A DNA stretch of 17,446 bases from an uncultured Ruminococcus sp. GTDB lineage: Bacteria; Bacillota; Clostridia; Oscillospirales; Acutalibacteraceae. The position numbers and the translations under genes were made by a program. Position 1 is the first letter of the stretch, and every line of letters starts with the position of its first letter. A model generated the notes under the pieces. That model was not told the DNA's origin and made no database searches. It saw only the letters and a list, made by a program, of their open reading frames with translations. Shown one piece after another: positions 1 through 4,880 of the stretch. The stretch spans positions 1 through 17,446 of the forward strand of contig CACXGH010000220.1 in the NCBI GenBank assembly GCA_902767175.1, read 5' to 3'.

Positions 1-139
1 GCCAAGTTTTTGTTTTTCTGATCTGTTTACCGTTTACATCTATGCCAAGAGCAACAACAAAACGATATGAGCCGTTTCTTTCTACTATGCCTGTCGATAC
101 AGTTCGCTGCTTTGTGCTTGTTATTTTTGTGTTTGCCAT
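1..139 (-). CDS. Tyrosine recombinase (phage/ICE integrase), N-terminal fragment cut by window edge
   Basis: The first 46 codons of a leftward gene are visible; the rest lies beyond base 1. Translation from the ATG at 139-137 begins MANTKITSTKQRTVSTG and continues with a segment of the type GSYRFVVALGIDVNGKQIRKTKTW. That alternating pattern (R-G/N-SYRF-V, G-DVNGKQIRKTKT) is typical of the AP2-like arm-binding domain at the N-terminus of Tn916/phage-type integrases, which recognises repeats near the element ends. The catalytic domain (R..H-R-H..Y) is not in view. The start has a strong AGGAGG eight bases upstream and overlaps the 3' end of the repressor gene by 19 bases, so the two are probably co-transcribed. 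Such integrases usually sit beside one attachment site, so the left end of the element should lie about 1.1 kb to the left. Family inference is strong; exact subfamily cannot be told. Confidence 0.85.
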   Translation of the reverse strand, partial: MANTKITSTKQRTVSTGIVERNGSYRFVVALGIDVNGKQIRKTKTW

Positions 140-708
140 AGTTGTAACCTCCTTTGAGCGCCCATGTCTTCAATTATATCCGCCATTGTTTTTGTTATCG
201 CATACAAACAAGCCATTTCCTCGTTTAATGACTCCTCTGTGTCTTTTTTGTCACCTGCTTTTAAAGCTAAAGACTCAACCTTTGAGGCAATCAGATAGTT
301 GCCTAAACGCGAGAGCAGATATTCAAAGCTGTCATGTTCGATTATTTCTGAAATGTAGCCGCTCCAAAGTTTGCGCCTATCGTCCGCAGACGTCCACACA
401 GCAAGCCTTTCAACTGCTGTCTGTGATAATCCTGTTTTACTGCATACTGTTTGAATGGTAACGTCTTGACTTGCTGTGTTAGTTCTCCCAAGTAAAAAAT
501 CAACAGATACATTGAAAAAATCCGCTATTCTTATAAGATTTTCTGTTTTTGGTAATGTAGTACCAAGTTTGAACTGTGAAATAGTCTGACTTGTTACACC
601 CAAAAATTCTCTTAACATTGCCGCTGTGGTAGTATCTTTGCACAATTCACGAAAACGAACAGCAAAAGGTTTGTTGTAATTATCAATTACACTTTCAGAA
701 TGGTTCAA
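121..708 (-). CDS. XRE-family HTH transcriptional repressor of the mobile element
   Basis: A 195-residue protein with a Cro/CI-type helix-turn-helix at about residues 14-75. The segment AAMLREFLGVTSQTISQFK gives the two recognition helices, followed by LPKTENLIRIADFFNVSVDFLLGR, the usual ending of XRE domains. The C-terminal 110 residues are helical and acidic and are likely for dimerisation or signal sensing; no peptidase motif is seen. The start is a TTG at 708-706, supported by an AGGAGG eight bases upstream; no better ATG exists. It runs divergently from the xis/replication operon and is followed directly by the integrase with overlapping ends. This is the layout of a lysogeny-type master repressor (CI in phages, Stl in satellites). 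Its own promoter and the rightward promoter overlap (747-792), so it likely controls both. Confidence 0.88.
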   Translation of the reverse strand: MNHSESVIDNYNKPFAVRFRELCKDTTTAAMLREFLGVTSQTISQFKLGTTLPKTENLIRIADFFNVSVDFLLGRTNTASQDVTIQTVCSKTGLSQTAVERLAVWTSADDRRKLWSGYISEIIEHDSFEYLLSRLGNYLIASKVESLALKAGDKKDTEESLNEEMACLYAITKTMADIIEDMGAQRRLQLWQTQK

Positions 709-746
709 TATGATAACCTCCTTAAACTATTACTTTCATTTTTATT

Positions 747-775
747 ATTCTATCACTTTTCACTTGCATTGTCAA
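747..775 (-). promoter_or_regulatory. Leftward sigma-A promoter for repressor-integrase operon
   Basis: Read on the minus strand: TTGACA (775-770), a 17-base spacer, then TAGAAT (752-747). This is close to consensus and lies 38 bases upstream of the TTG start of the repressor. Its -35 box directly abuts the -35 box of the opposite promoter (764-769), so polymerase binding at the two should be mutually exclusive. Confidence 0.75.
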
Positions 776-792
776 TATAATCGGGATATAAT
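764..792 (+). promoter_or_regulatory. Rightward sigma-A promoter for xis/replication operon
   Basis: TTGCAT (764-769), a 17-base spacer and a perfect TATAAT (787-792) lie 44 bases ahead of the first rightward gene. Predicted transcription starts near 799, directly at the edge of the palindrome at 800-814, which fits repression by the XRE protein. The start-point is inference. Confidence 0.72.
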
Positions 793-799
793 ATTTTTA

Positions 800-814
800 G
801 AAAGTTAAACTTTC
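800..814. promoter_or_regulatory. Candidate repressor operator (palindrome)
   Basis: GAAAGTT-A-AACTTTC is a perfect 15-base palindrome with 7-base arms. It sits at the predicted +1 of the rightward promoter, where a bound XRE dimer would block initiation. Related half-site-like words (ACTTTC at 733, CACTTTT at 755, CACTTG at 762) occur in the leftward promoter region, so further weaker operators are possible. Assignment to the XRE protein is inference. Confidence 0.5.
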
Positions 815-836
815 AGAAATACAAAAAGAGAAAGGA

Positions 837-1019
837 ATGATTGAATTGACAGTACAATCAGAGAGTGCCAAAAAGGCACAGGCAGCGTATTTGAGGGCGT
901 GGAGAAAAAAGAACGCTGACAAGATGAGAGAATATCGGCGCCGATATTGGGAGAAAAAAGCGGCAGTGATTGAAAGCGAGGTGAAATGCGATGATGATAA
1001 CACTAAAACAGGCGGCTGA
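837..1019 (+). CDS. Small basic protein, first gene of the rightward operon
   Basis: A 60-residue protein with a highly basic, helical centre: KKAQAAYLRAWRKKNADKMR followed by EYRRRYWEKKAA. Short proteins with this AYLRAWRKKN...REYRRRYWEKKA pattern are common early genes in Firmicutes prophages and integrative elements, with no assigned function; the charge suggests nucleic-acid binding. The ATG at 837 is only one base from the AAAGGA, which is poor spacing; the in-frame TTG at 846 (spacing 9 from AAGGA) may be the true start and would give 57 residues. Its 3' end overlaps the next gene by 29 bases in another frame. Confidence 0.65.
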   Translation: MIELTVQSESAKKAQAAYLRAWRKKNADKMREYRRRYWEKKAAVIESEVKCDDDNTKTGG

Positions 1020-1152
1020 ACTCACAGGTTGCAGTTATTACTTTCTGAGAAGTCTTTGTATGCAGGGGCAAATAAAGTTTGTTCGAAGCGGCACGAAATA
1101 TCTGCTGAACAAAAACAGCCTGCTTGCATATTTGGGTGAGGTTAAATCCTGA
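991..1152 (+). CDS. Excisionase-like small HTH protein
   Basis: A 53-residue protein: MMITLKQAAELTGCSYYFLR, then a segment containing GQIKFVRSGTKYLLNKNSLLAYL and ending EVKS. The pattern T-LKQAAELTG-S-YFLR-L---G-I-FVRSG-KYL-N--SL--YL is that of the excisionase/MerR-like winged HTH family (HTH_17). These proteins bind DNA at element ends and direct the integrase toward excision, or act as small regulators. The start at 991 has GAGG at 978-981 (9-base spacing). It overlaps the previous gene by 29 bases, and its stop shares TGATG with the ATG of the replication gene (1150-1154), so translation is coupled. It is easy to miss because of its length. A role as Xis is inference from family and location. 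Confidence 0.75.
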   Translation: MMITLKQAAELTGCSYYFLRSLCMQGQIKFVRSGTKYLLNKNSLLAYLGEVKS

Positions 1153-1868
1153 TGACCGAAAAAAAGAAATCTTTCGTAATGTATCTTGACTATCAGCAAC
1201 ACTTTGAGCTTCTGACAGACGAACAACTGGGAAAACTTATCCGCGCGATTTTTGCGTATGAGTCAACGGGAGAGCTGCCGGAACTGAAAGATGCGGCGCT
1301 GAAAATGTGCTTTTCATTCGTCAAAAATCAGCTTGACCGAGATCGAGAAGCGTATGAAGCGAGATGTCAGGCAAACCGAGAGAACGGACAGCAAGGTGGC
1401 AGACCTAAAAAAACAATGAAACCCAACGAAACCGAAAAAACCGAACGGTTTTCTGAAAAACCCAAAAAACCCGATAATGTTACTGATAATGTTACTGATT
1501 ATGTAAATGATAATACTCTCTTGTCATCTTGCGCTGACGAGAGCGCGCTCAACTATCAAGAAATCATCGTACTTTTCAATTCGATTTGCGTCTCATTACC
1601 GCGAGTCGAAAAGTTGACCGCAAACAGGAAGCAACGAATCAAGGCAGCTGCCAAGGAACTACACGGCGACTTTTCGAGCTTTTTTCAAAAGATTGAGGAG
1701 TCCGATTTTCTGACAGGCAGAACGGGCAACTGGAGCGGGTGTTCATTTGATTGGATATTCAAGCCGCAGAACCTTATCAAGATCATTGAGGGCAACTATG
1801 ACAATAAGTCACAAAATGTAAATACTGGACAAGGTTACATTATCGACTACGAAATGGGTGAGGATTAA
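1152..1868 (+). CDS. DUF6291-type phage replication protein (replisome organiser-like)
   Basis: A 238-residue protein. Residues 1-75 (KKSFVMYLDYQQHFELLTDE, LIRAIFAYESTGELPEL, RDREAYEARCQANRENG) match the DUF6291-type N-terminus found in phage and element replication proteins. A GRPKK motif at 83-87 leads into a low-complexity charged linker (88-133) with the repeat DNVTDNVTDYVND. Residues 134-215 form a DnaD/replisome-organiser-like C-terminus (LTANRKQRIKAAAKEL, FLTGRTGNWSGCSFDWIFKP, NLIKIIEGNYDN). Such proteins recognise the origin and recruit the helicase loader, which here is encoded immediately downstream with no intergenic gap (stop 1866-1868, next ATG 1869). Start is coupled to the excisionase-like gene. 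The linker-coding DNA itself carries iteron-like repeats. Confidence 0.8.
   Translation: MTEKKKSFVMYLDYQQHFELLTDEQLGKLIRAIFAYESTGELPELKDAALKMCFSFVKNQLDRDREAYEARCQANRENGQQGGRPKKTMKPNETEKTERFSEKPKKPDNVTDNVTDYVNDNTLLSSCADESALNYQEIIVLFNSICVSLPRVEKLTANRKQRIKAAAKELHGDFSSFFQKIEESDFLTGRTGNWSGCSFDWIFKPQNLIKIIEGNYDNKSQNVNTGQGYIIDYEMGED
1437..1514. repeat. Palindrome and 12-bp iterons inside the replication gene (candidate origin)
   Basis: A palindrome AAAACCG-AA-CGGTTTT (1437-1452) is followed by two exact copies of GATAATGTTACT (1473-1484, 1485-1496) and two degraded ones (GATTATGTAAAT 1497-1508, GATAAT 1509-1514). The stretch is AT-rich. Iterons inside the initiator gene are the lambda-O arrangement and are often seen in the linker of Firmicutes phage replication proteins. 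They also encode an Asn-Val-Thr-Asp linker, so the repeats may be only coding; origin function is inference. Confidence 0.45.
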
Positions 1869-2714
1869 ATGTATACAGTTTTGTTTGAGAAAATCGCAAA
1901 ACGAGCGGCGGTTATACGAAACGAGGGCGACTTCACGGACGATGAAACAGGGCTGCTCCGCTGTGGGAAATGCAGCGAGCCTAAACAGCAGGTTGTGGAT
2001 GTCTACTTTGCACACAAGAAAATCGTTGCTTTTCGTGCTTGCCGCTGTGAGCGTGAAGCTGACGCAAGGGAAAAAACCGCACTTGCTGAACACGACAGGC
2101 GACAGCGGCAGAAGCAGCTTGACATGGGTATAAAATCAGAAGCGTTCAAAGGATATACTTTTGACAGCGACGACAAGCGAAATATTGAGACAACAAAGCT
2201 ATGCTGTCAATTTGTGCGACATTTTGCAGAGTTTGAAGCTCTCAGCACGGGCTTGCTTTTTTGCGGCGATGTAGGCGGCGGAAAATCATTCTTTGCCGGA
2301 TGTATCGCAAATGCCCTGATTAAGCGCAATATTCCGGTTTTGTTTACAAGCCTGCGTGATCTTGTGGACAACAGGCAAGCGGCAAAATATTGCGGCGAGG
2401 AACTTATCGACCTGAAAATGTACCGTCTGTTTGTGCTTGATGACGTAGGCAGTGAAAGGTTGAACAAAGCGGACCTTGATACAGCATTTTGCATCGTTGA
2501 CGATATTTACCTCTTACAGCGTCCGCTGATCGTGACCACCAACTTGACGATATCGCAGATCGACAATCCGAGCAGTCAGGAAATAGCGAGGCTGTATAGT
2601 CGAATTCGTGAGCGTGCTCCGAAGGCGGTTTTTATCAGCAACAAAAAACAAAACCGATTGACGGAAGCAAAGGCTAAGCTGGCCATTATCGACAAAATAC
2701 TTGGTGGGGAGTGA
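1869..2714 (+). CDS. DnaC-like helicase loader / AAA+ ATPase
   Basis: A 281-residue protein. An N-terminal zinc-site pattern (C32-x2-C35 and C58-x-C60) precedes a helical linker. Then comes an AAA+ core: Walker A GDVGGGKS at 133-140, Walker B LFVLDDVG at 187-194, sensor-1 TTNL around 223-226, and an arginine-finger region RLYSRIRERA at 241-250. Length and order match DnaC/DnaI-type loaders of phages and integrative elements, which deliver the host replicative helicase to an origin opened by the organiser protein encoded just upstream. It starts one base after the upstream stop and ends 10 bases before the next GTG start, inside one operon. It gives the element its own replication initiation but no polymerase or helicase. 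Confidence 0.9.
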   Translation: MYTVLFEKIAKRAAVIRNEGDFTDDETGLLRCGKCSEPKQQVVDVYFAHKKIVAFRACRCEREADAREKTALAEHDRRQRQKQLDMGIKSEAFKGYTFDSDDKRNIETTKLCCQFVRHFAEFEALSTGLLFCGDVGGGKSFFAGCIANALIKRNIPVLFTSLRDLVDNRQAAKYCGEELIDLKMYRLFVLDDVGSERLNKADLDTAFCIVDDIYLLQRPLIVTTNLTISQIDNPSSQEIARLYSRIRERAPKAVFISNKKQNRLTEAKAKLAIIDKILGGE

Positions 2715-2724
2715 GGTGATTATT

Positions 2725-2940
2725 GTGCATTCAGTAAAAATTTTTCGTTCCAAAAACGAAAACGAGCCGCTCCGCTTTGGTGTTTATGACTTTTCAAGAT
2801 CAGCAAAGCCGGTTGCTGTTTTTGATAGCGTTTCGTCGGCAAACAGTTTTTTGCGGTTTGCGAGCGGCGAGCTGCTGACAGTGGACGAAGCGGAAAAACT
2901 TGACAACGCTTTGAAAAAAGCAGAAAAGCACTACAAATAA
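2725..2940 (+). CDS. Small hypothetical element protein
   Basis: About 71 residues, containing HSVKIFRSKNENEPLRFGVY, a central FDSVSSANSFLRFASGEL and ending with a basic helix (EKLDNALKKAEKHYK). I recognise no family. The open frame extends up to a TTG at 2701, but that would lie inside the helicase-loader gene. The GTG at 2725, eight bases after GAGG at 2713-2716, is the better start. It sits in the replication half of the element, between the loader and the TerS-like gene, with only 12 bases to the next start. Confidence 0.65.
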   Translation: MHSVKIFRSKNENEPLRFGVYDFSRSAKPVAVFDSVSSANSFLRFASGELLTVDEAEKLDNALKKAEKHYK

Positions 2941-2952
2941 AGGGTGATGAGA

Positions 2953-3312
2953 ATGAAACTTAATGACGAACAGGTTTTATCTGCTTTGTTGACAACAGGC
3001 AGTATCCGACGAGCTGCAAAAATGCTGTCCTGTAGCGAAACAGTTATTCGGTCGCGACTTGCAAAACCTGATTTTTCTAAACGGTATCAAGCATTGAAAG
3101 ACGAGCTTTTGACAGAAACTGCTGATTTTCTAAAAACGCGGTTAACAACAGCGGTAACAGTTCTCAACAACATAATGATCGATAGAGAAGTCAGTCCGCA
3201 AACACGAGCGAACGCCGCTGATGCTGTTTTGCGGCAAACACTGAGATACTGCGAATTCTCCGATATTTTGGGACGCATTCAGAAACTTGAAACACAATGT
3301 GAAAAGGGGTGA
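2953..3312 (+). CDS. Terminase-small-subunit-like HTH protein (phBC6A51-like)
   Basis: About 119 residues from the ATG at 2953, chosen because AAGGG lies 8 bases upstream; in-frame GTG 2944 and ATG 2947 are too close to it. Residues 4-40 form an HTH: LNDEQVLSALLTTGSIRRAA-KMLSCSETVIRSRLAKPDF. Then follows a long helical region (LLTETADFLKTRLTTAVTVL, VSPQTRANAADAVLRQTLRY) and a coiled end. This arrangement is seen in TerS-like and phBC6A51-type HTH proteins, which bind packaging sites or repeat DNA. No large terminase subunit is in view. In phage satellites a lone TerS redirects packaging of helper virions; that role is a hypothesis. It could instead be a plain regulator. The stop overlaps the region of the next RBS (AAGGGG 3304-3309). 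Confidence 0.65.
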   Translation: MKLNDEQVLSALLTTGSIRRAAKMLSCSETVIRSRLAKPDFSKRYQALKDELLTETADFLKTRLTTAVTVLNNIMIDREVSPQTRANAADAVLRQTLRYCEFSDILGRIQKLETQCEKG

Positions 3313-3316
3313 AAAA

Positions 3317-3529
3317 ATGAGTATTTCAAAACGCTTGGAGCGACTCGAACAACTGAGAGCTTCACGGGGTGAGCCTGCGGAAGTTACTTTTTCAGACGGA
3401 ACAAGCGTTCTGCTTGCCTTGCCGGAGGTAATTCCGCTTTTGATTAAAAGTCCCGACCATCCGGCGGTTGTAGGCGTTAATGCGAAAGACGAGCCGCTTT
3501 TGCGGCTGATTCAGGGGCTTATTGTATAA
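3317..3529 (+). CDS. Small hypothetical element protein
   Basis: About 70 residues beginning MSISKRLERLEQLRASRGEP, a basic amphipathic helix, then a beta-like VTFSDGTSVLLALPEVIPLL and a C-terminus DEPLLRLIQGLIV. The family is not recognised; an N-terminal coiled-coil followed by a small beta segment is all that can be said. The ATG at 3317 has AAGGGG seven bases upstream; the longer frame from 3287 would overlap the preceding gene. It is cotranscribed, 4 bases after the TerS-like gene and 19 bases before the coiled-coil gene. Confidence 0.65.
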   Translation: MSISKRLERLEQLRASRGEPAEVTFSDGTSVLLALPEVIPLLIKSPDHPAVVGVNAKDEPLLRLIQGLIV

Positions 3530-3548
3530 AGAAAGGATGATTATATAA

Positions 3549-4169
3549 ATGAAAAGTTTCAAGGATTTTGGGCAGCGGCTCAACGAACTGGTAAAAAATC
3601 ACTTTACTGTTTTGAGAAACGCAGAGACGGCAGTTGAGGAAGCGAAAAGAGAGTTTAATGCAACACGAAAAACAGGAAACAAAAGCGAAAAGCTGTCAGC
3701 GGAGCTGAAACTTGAAGAAGCGAAAAAATCGCTGGAGGCAGCTAAAAACGGCGTCGGAAATCTCAACAACGAAATAAAGAACATTCGTTCTGAATTGGTT
3801 CATGAAGTGAGGGCTGCGTGTGCTCTCAATCCGGACGATTTAGACAGAGGGGTTGTTGCTTTGCTTGACTCGGGCGTATGCAGTGCTGGCGAGCTTGCAG
3901 GACTTTATGAAAAGGCGGAAAGCGTCACGACGCGACGCTATGTCAGCAAATACGCAGAGAAAAGGCTTGAAACGACAGAGGCGCATTCGCCTGATGTAGC
4001 TGCTTTGAAGTCGGTAGTTGATAGTGCAAAAGGGTATGAAAATTGCGAGCTGCATTCGGCGGTACAGAAATTCGACTATGTTTCTAAGGTCGTTAGTAGG
4101 TGTCAACAAAATCCTGCGATGATCGGATTTTTTGATACTCTGACGGAACAGGCAATAAGCGAAATGTGA
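3549..4169 (+). CDS. Coiled-coil hypothetical protein, last gene of the element operon
   Basis: A 206-residue soluble protein. Residues 1-90 are a heptad-rich, Lys/Glu-rich coiled coil (NAETAVEEAKREFNATRK, ELKLEEAKKSLEAAKNGVGN). The second half is helical with DDLDRGVVALLDSGVCSAGE, RYVSKYAEKRLE and NPAMIGFFDTLTEQAISEM. No signal peptide or membrane segment. I do not recognise a named family. The coiled coil and its place after a TerS-like gene would suit a scaffold-like or packaging-interference role, but that is speculation. Start ATG at 3549 follows AAAGGA by 11 bases. A hairpin with a T-run 64 bases after the stop ends the operon. Confidence 0.75.
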   Translation: MKSFKDFGQRLNELVKNHFTVLRNAETAVEEAKREFNATRKTGNKSEKLSAELKLEEAKKSLEAAKNGVGNLNNEIKNIRSELVHEVRAACALNPDDLDRGVVALLDSGVCSAGELAGLYEKAESVTTRRYVSKYAEKRLETTEAHSPDVAALKSVVDSAKGYENCELHSAVQKFDYVSKVVSRCQQNPAMIGFFDTLTEQAISEM

Positions 4170-4232
4170 TGACTTGATATTATTGCAATCTGTATAACTA
4201 TTCGTGATTATACTAACTGTATATTATGATGC

Positions 4233-4268
4233 CGCTGTAAGCGTCTCTGAGGGCGTTTACAGCGTTTT
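4233..4268 (+). terminator. Rho-independent terminator of the element operon
   Basis: CGCTGTAAGCG (4233-4243) pairs with CGTTTACAGCG (4254-4264) with one G-T pair, around a 10-base loop, followed by TTTT. It lies downstream of the last rightward gene. The 3' arm overlaps the first copy of an 18-base tandem repeat. Confidence 0.6.
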
Positions 4269-4296
4269 CTATGCCTTAAGCGTTTTCTATGCCTTA
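4261..4296. repeat. 18-bp perfect tandem duplication
   Basis: AGCGTTTTCTATGCCTTA occurs twice without any gap (4261-4278, 4279-4296). The first copy contains the terminator's 3' arm and T-run. A second, armless T-run copy has no evident terminator role. Confidence 0.8.
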
Positions 4297-4436
4297 GTGG
4301 TATAATTACCCTATTTATCAAATAACGCCTTGCAGGGGCTTATATGGCGTTTCTGAACGCTATGATATATCAATCCAAATTTGAGCTGATAAGGGTGTAA
4401 TTTGAAATGCGATCCTTTTCATTATCGCTTGTTTTG

Positions 4437-4469
4437 TTGGTGCATTTTTGGTGTGAAATTGGTGTGAAA
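4437..4469. repeat. Three phased 11-bp direct repeats (candidate integrase arm sites, set 1)
   Basis: TTGGTGCATTT (4437-4447), TTGGTGTGAAA (4448-4458) and TTGGTGTGAAA (4459-4469) are directly abutting; the last two are identical. An 11-base period places each copy on the same helix face. Tn916-type integrases bind 11-bp DR2 repeats near element ends through their N-terminal domain, which is the domain visible at 1-139. Function is inference. Confidence 0.55.
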
Positions 4470-4538
4470 AGTTACATCAAGACAGGAAACAACACAAAAA
4501 GCAGAAAAAACAAAAGTCTCTGAAATGCTGATAAAACC

Positions 4539-4566
4539 TTGACTTTTTGATAAATTACGCTATAAT
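4539..4566 (+). promoter_or_regulatory. Orphan sigma-A-like promoter near the right end of the element
   Basis: TTGACT (4539-4544), a 16-base spacer and a perfect TATAAT (4561-4566). No convincing gene follows on this strand before the hairpin at 4738-4763. It may make a short RNA of roughly 190 bases, drive genes only in the excised circle, or be the remnant of a host promoter cut off by integration. Confidence 0.5.
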
Positions 4567-4698
4567 AGAAAACAGCAGAAAAAATGCCTGTTAGTCCTCA
4601 AAGAGATAATCAGAGCCTTTCGGCAGTTATCAGAAATACAGTGTTTATGCGGTTTTTATCGTTTTGGATTTGCCTGAAATACGGTGGATTCCAGACGG

Positions 4699-4731
4699 TA
4701 ACTAACACATAACTAACAAGTAACTAACAAA
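4699..4731. repeat. Three phased 11-bp direct repeats (candidate integrase arm sites, set 2)
   Basis: TAACTAACACA (4699-4709), TAACTAACAAG (4710-4720) and TAACTAACAAA (4721-4731) abut with an 11-base period. An inverted core TGTTAGT lies at 4589-4595. The sequence differs from the set at 4437-4469, so if both bind the integrase one set may serve the excisionase or a second domain. The array lies just before the likely right end of the element. Confidence 0.6.
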
Positions 4732-4737
4732 TTTTAA

Positions 4738-4763
4738 GCCATTCACCGGAAACGGTGAGTGGC
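4738..4763 (+). terminator. Hairpin with GAAA tetraloop
   Basis: GCCATTCACCG (4738-4748) pairs with CGGTGAGTGGC (4753-4763), 11 pairs with one G-T, closed by a GAAA loop. The downstream tract TGATTTGTTAT is only moderately U-rich. It would end a transcript from the orphan promoter at 4539 and could equally be a structured feature of the element border. Confidence 0.5.
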
Positions 4764-4785
4764 TGATTTGTTATAGATTATCAAT

Positions 4786-4849
4786 AATGAAATAAAAACA
4801 GAGCATATCTGCATTTCCGAATAACGGATTTTTGCAGATATGCTCTGTT
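4786..4849 (-). terminator. Strong terminator of the sigma/anti-sigma/YfhO operon
   Basis: AACAGAGCATATCTGCA (4797-4813) is a perfect 17-base inverted repeat of 4833-4849, with a TCCG/CGGA mini-stem in the loop. On the minus strand it is followed by a U-rich tract (TGTTTTTATTTC). It sits 31 bases past the stop of the YfhO-family gene. Confidence 0.85.
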
Positions 4850-4880
4850 CTGTTCGTAACAATCATATTATTACATAAGG

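Larger units (their letters stand above)
4170..4880. other. Gene-free element border (attR region)
   Basis: About 710 bases between the last element gene and the YfhO gene hold no credible gene. They contain, in order, a terminator, an 18-bp tandem repeat, a small GCGTT-TCTG-AACGC inverted repeat near 4346, two 11-bp repeat arrays, an orphan promoter and two hairpins. The right attachment site should lie between the last array (4731) and the terminator of the chromosomal operon (about 4790). The core sequence cannot be identified without the left junction, and no tRNA end is present. Confidence 0.5.

Noticed and set aside
797..1003. Minus-strand frame opposite the small basic protein
   Set aside because: Antisense shadow of the 837-1019 gene; lacks a ribosome site and overlaps the rightward promoter start.
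4346..4362. GCGTT-TCTG-AACGC as the attachment core
   Set aside because: Too short and without the matching left junction to compare, so it cannot be called an att core.
4584..4712. 42-codon frame after the orphan promoter (starts MPVSPQRDNQ)
   Set aside because: No ribosome site before its ATG, no recognisable protein pattern, and it runs into the 11-bp repeat array.
4437..4731. Short regular repeats as a mini-CRISPR
   Set aside because: Units are 11 bases and abut with no spacers; no cas gene is present.
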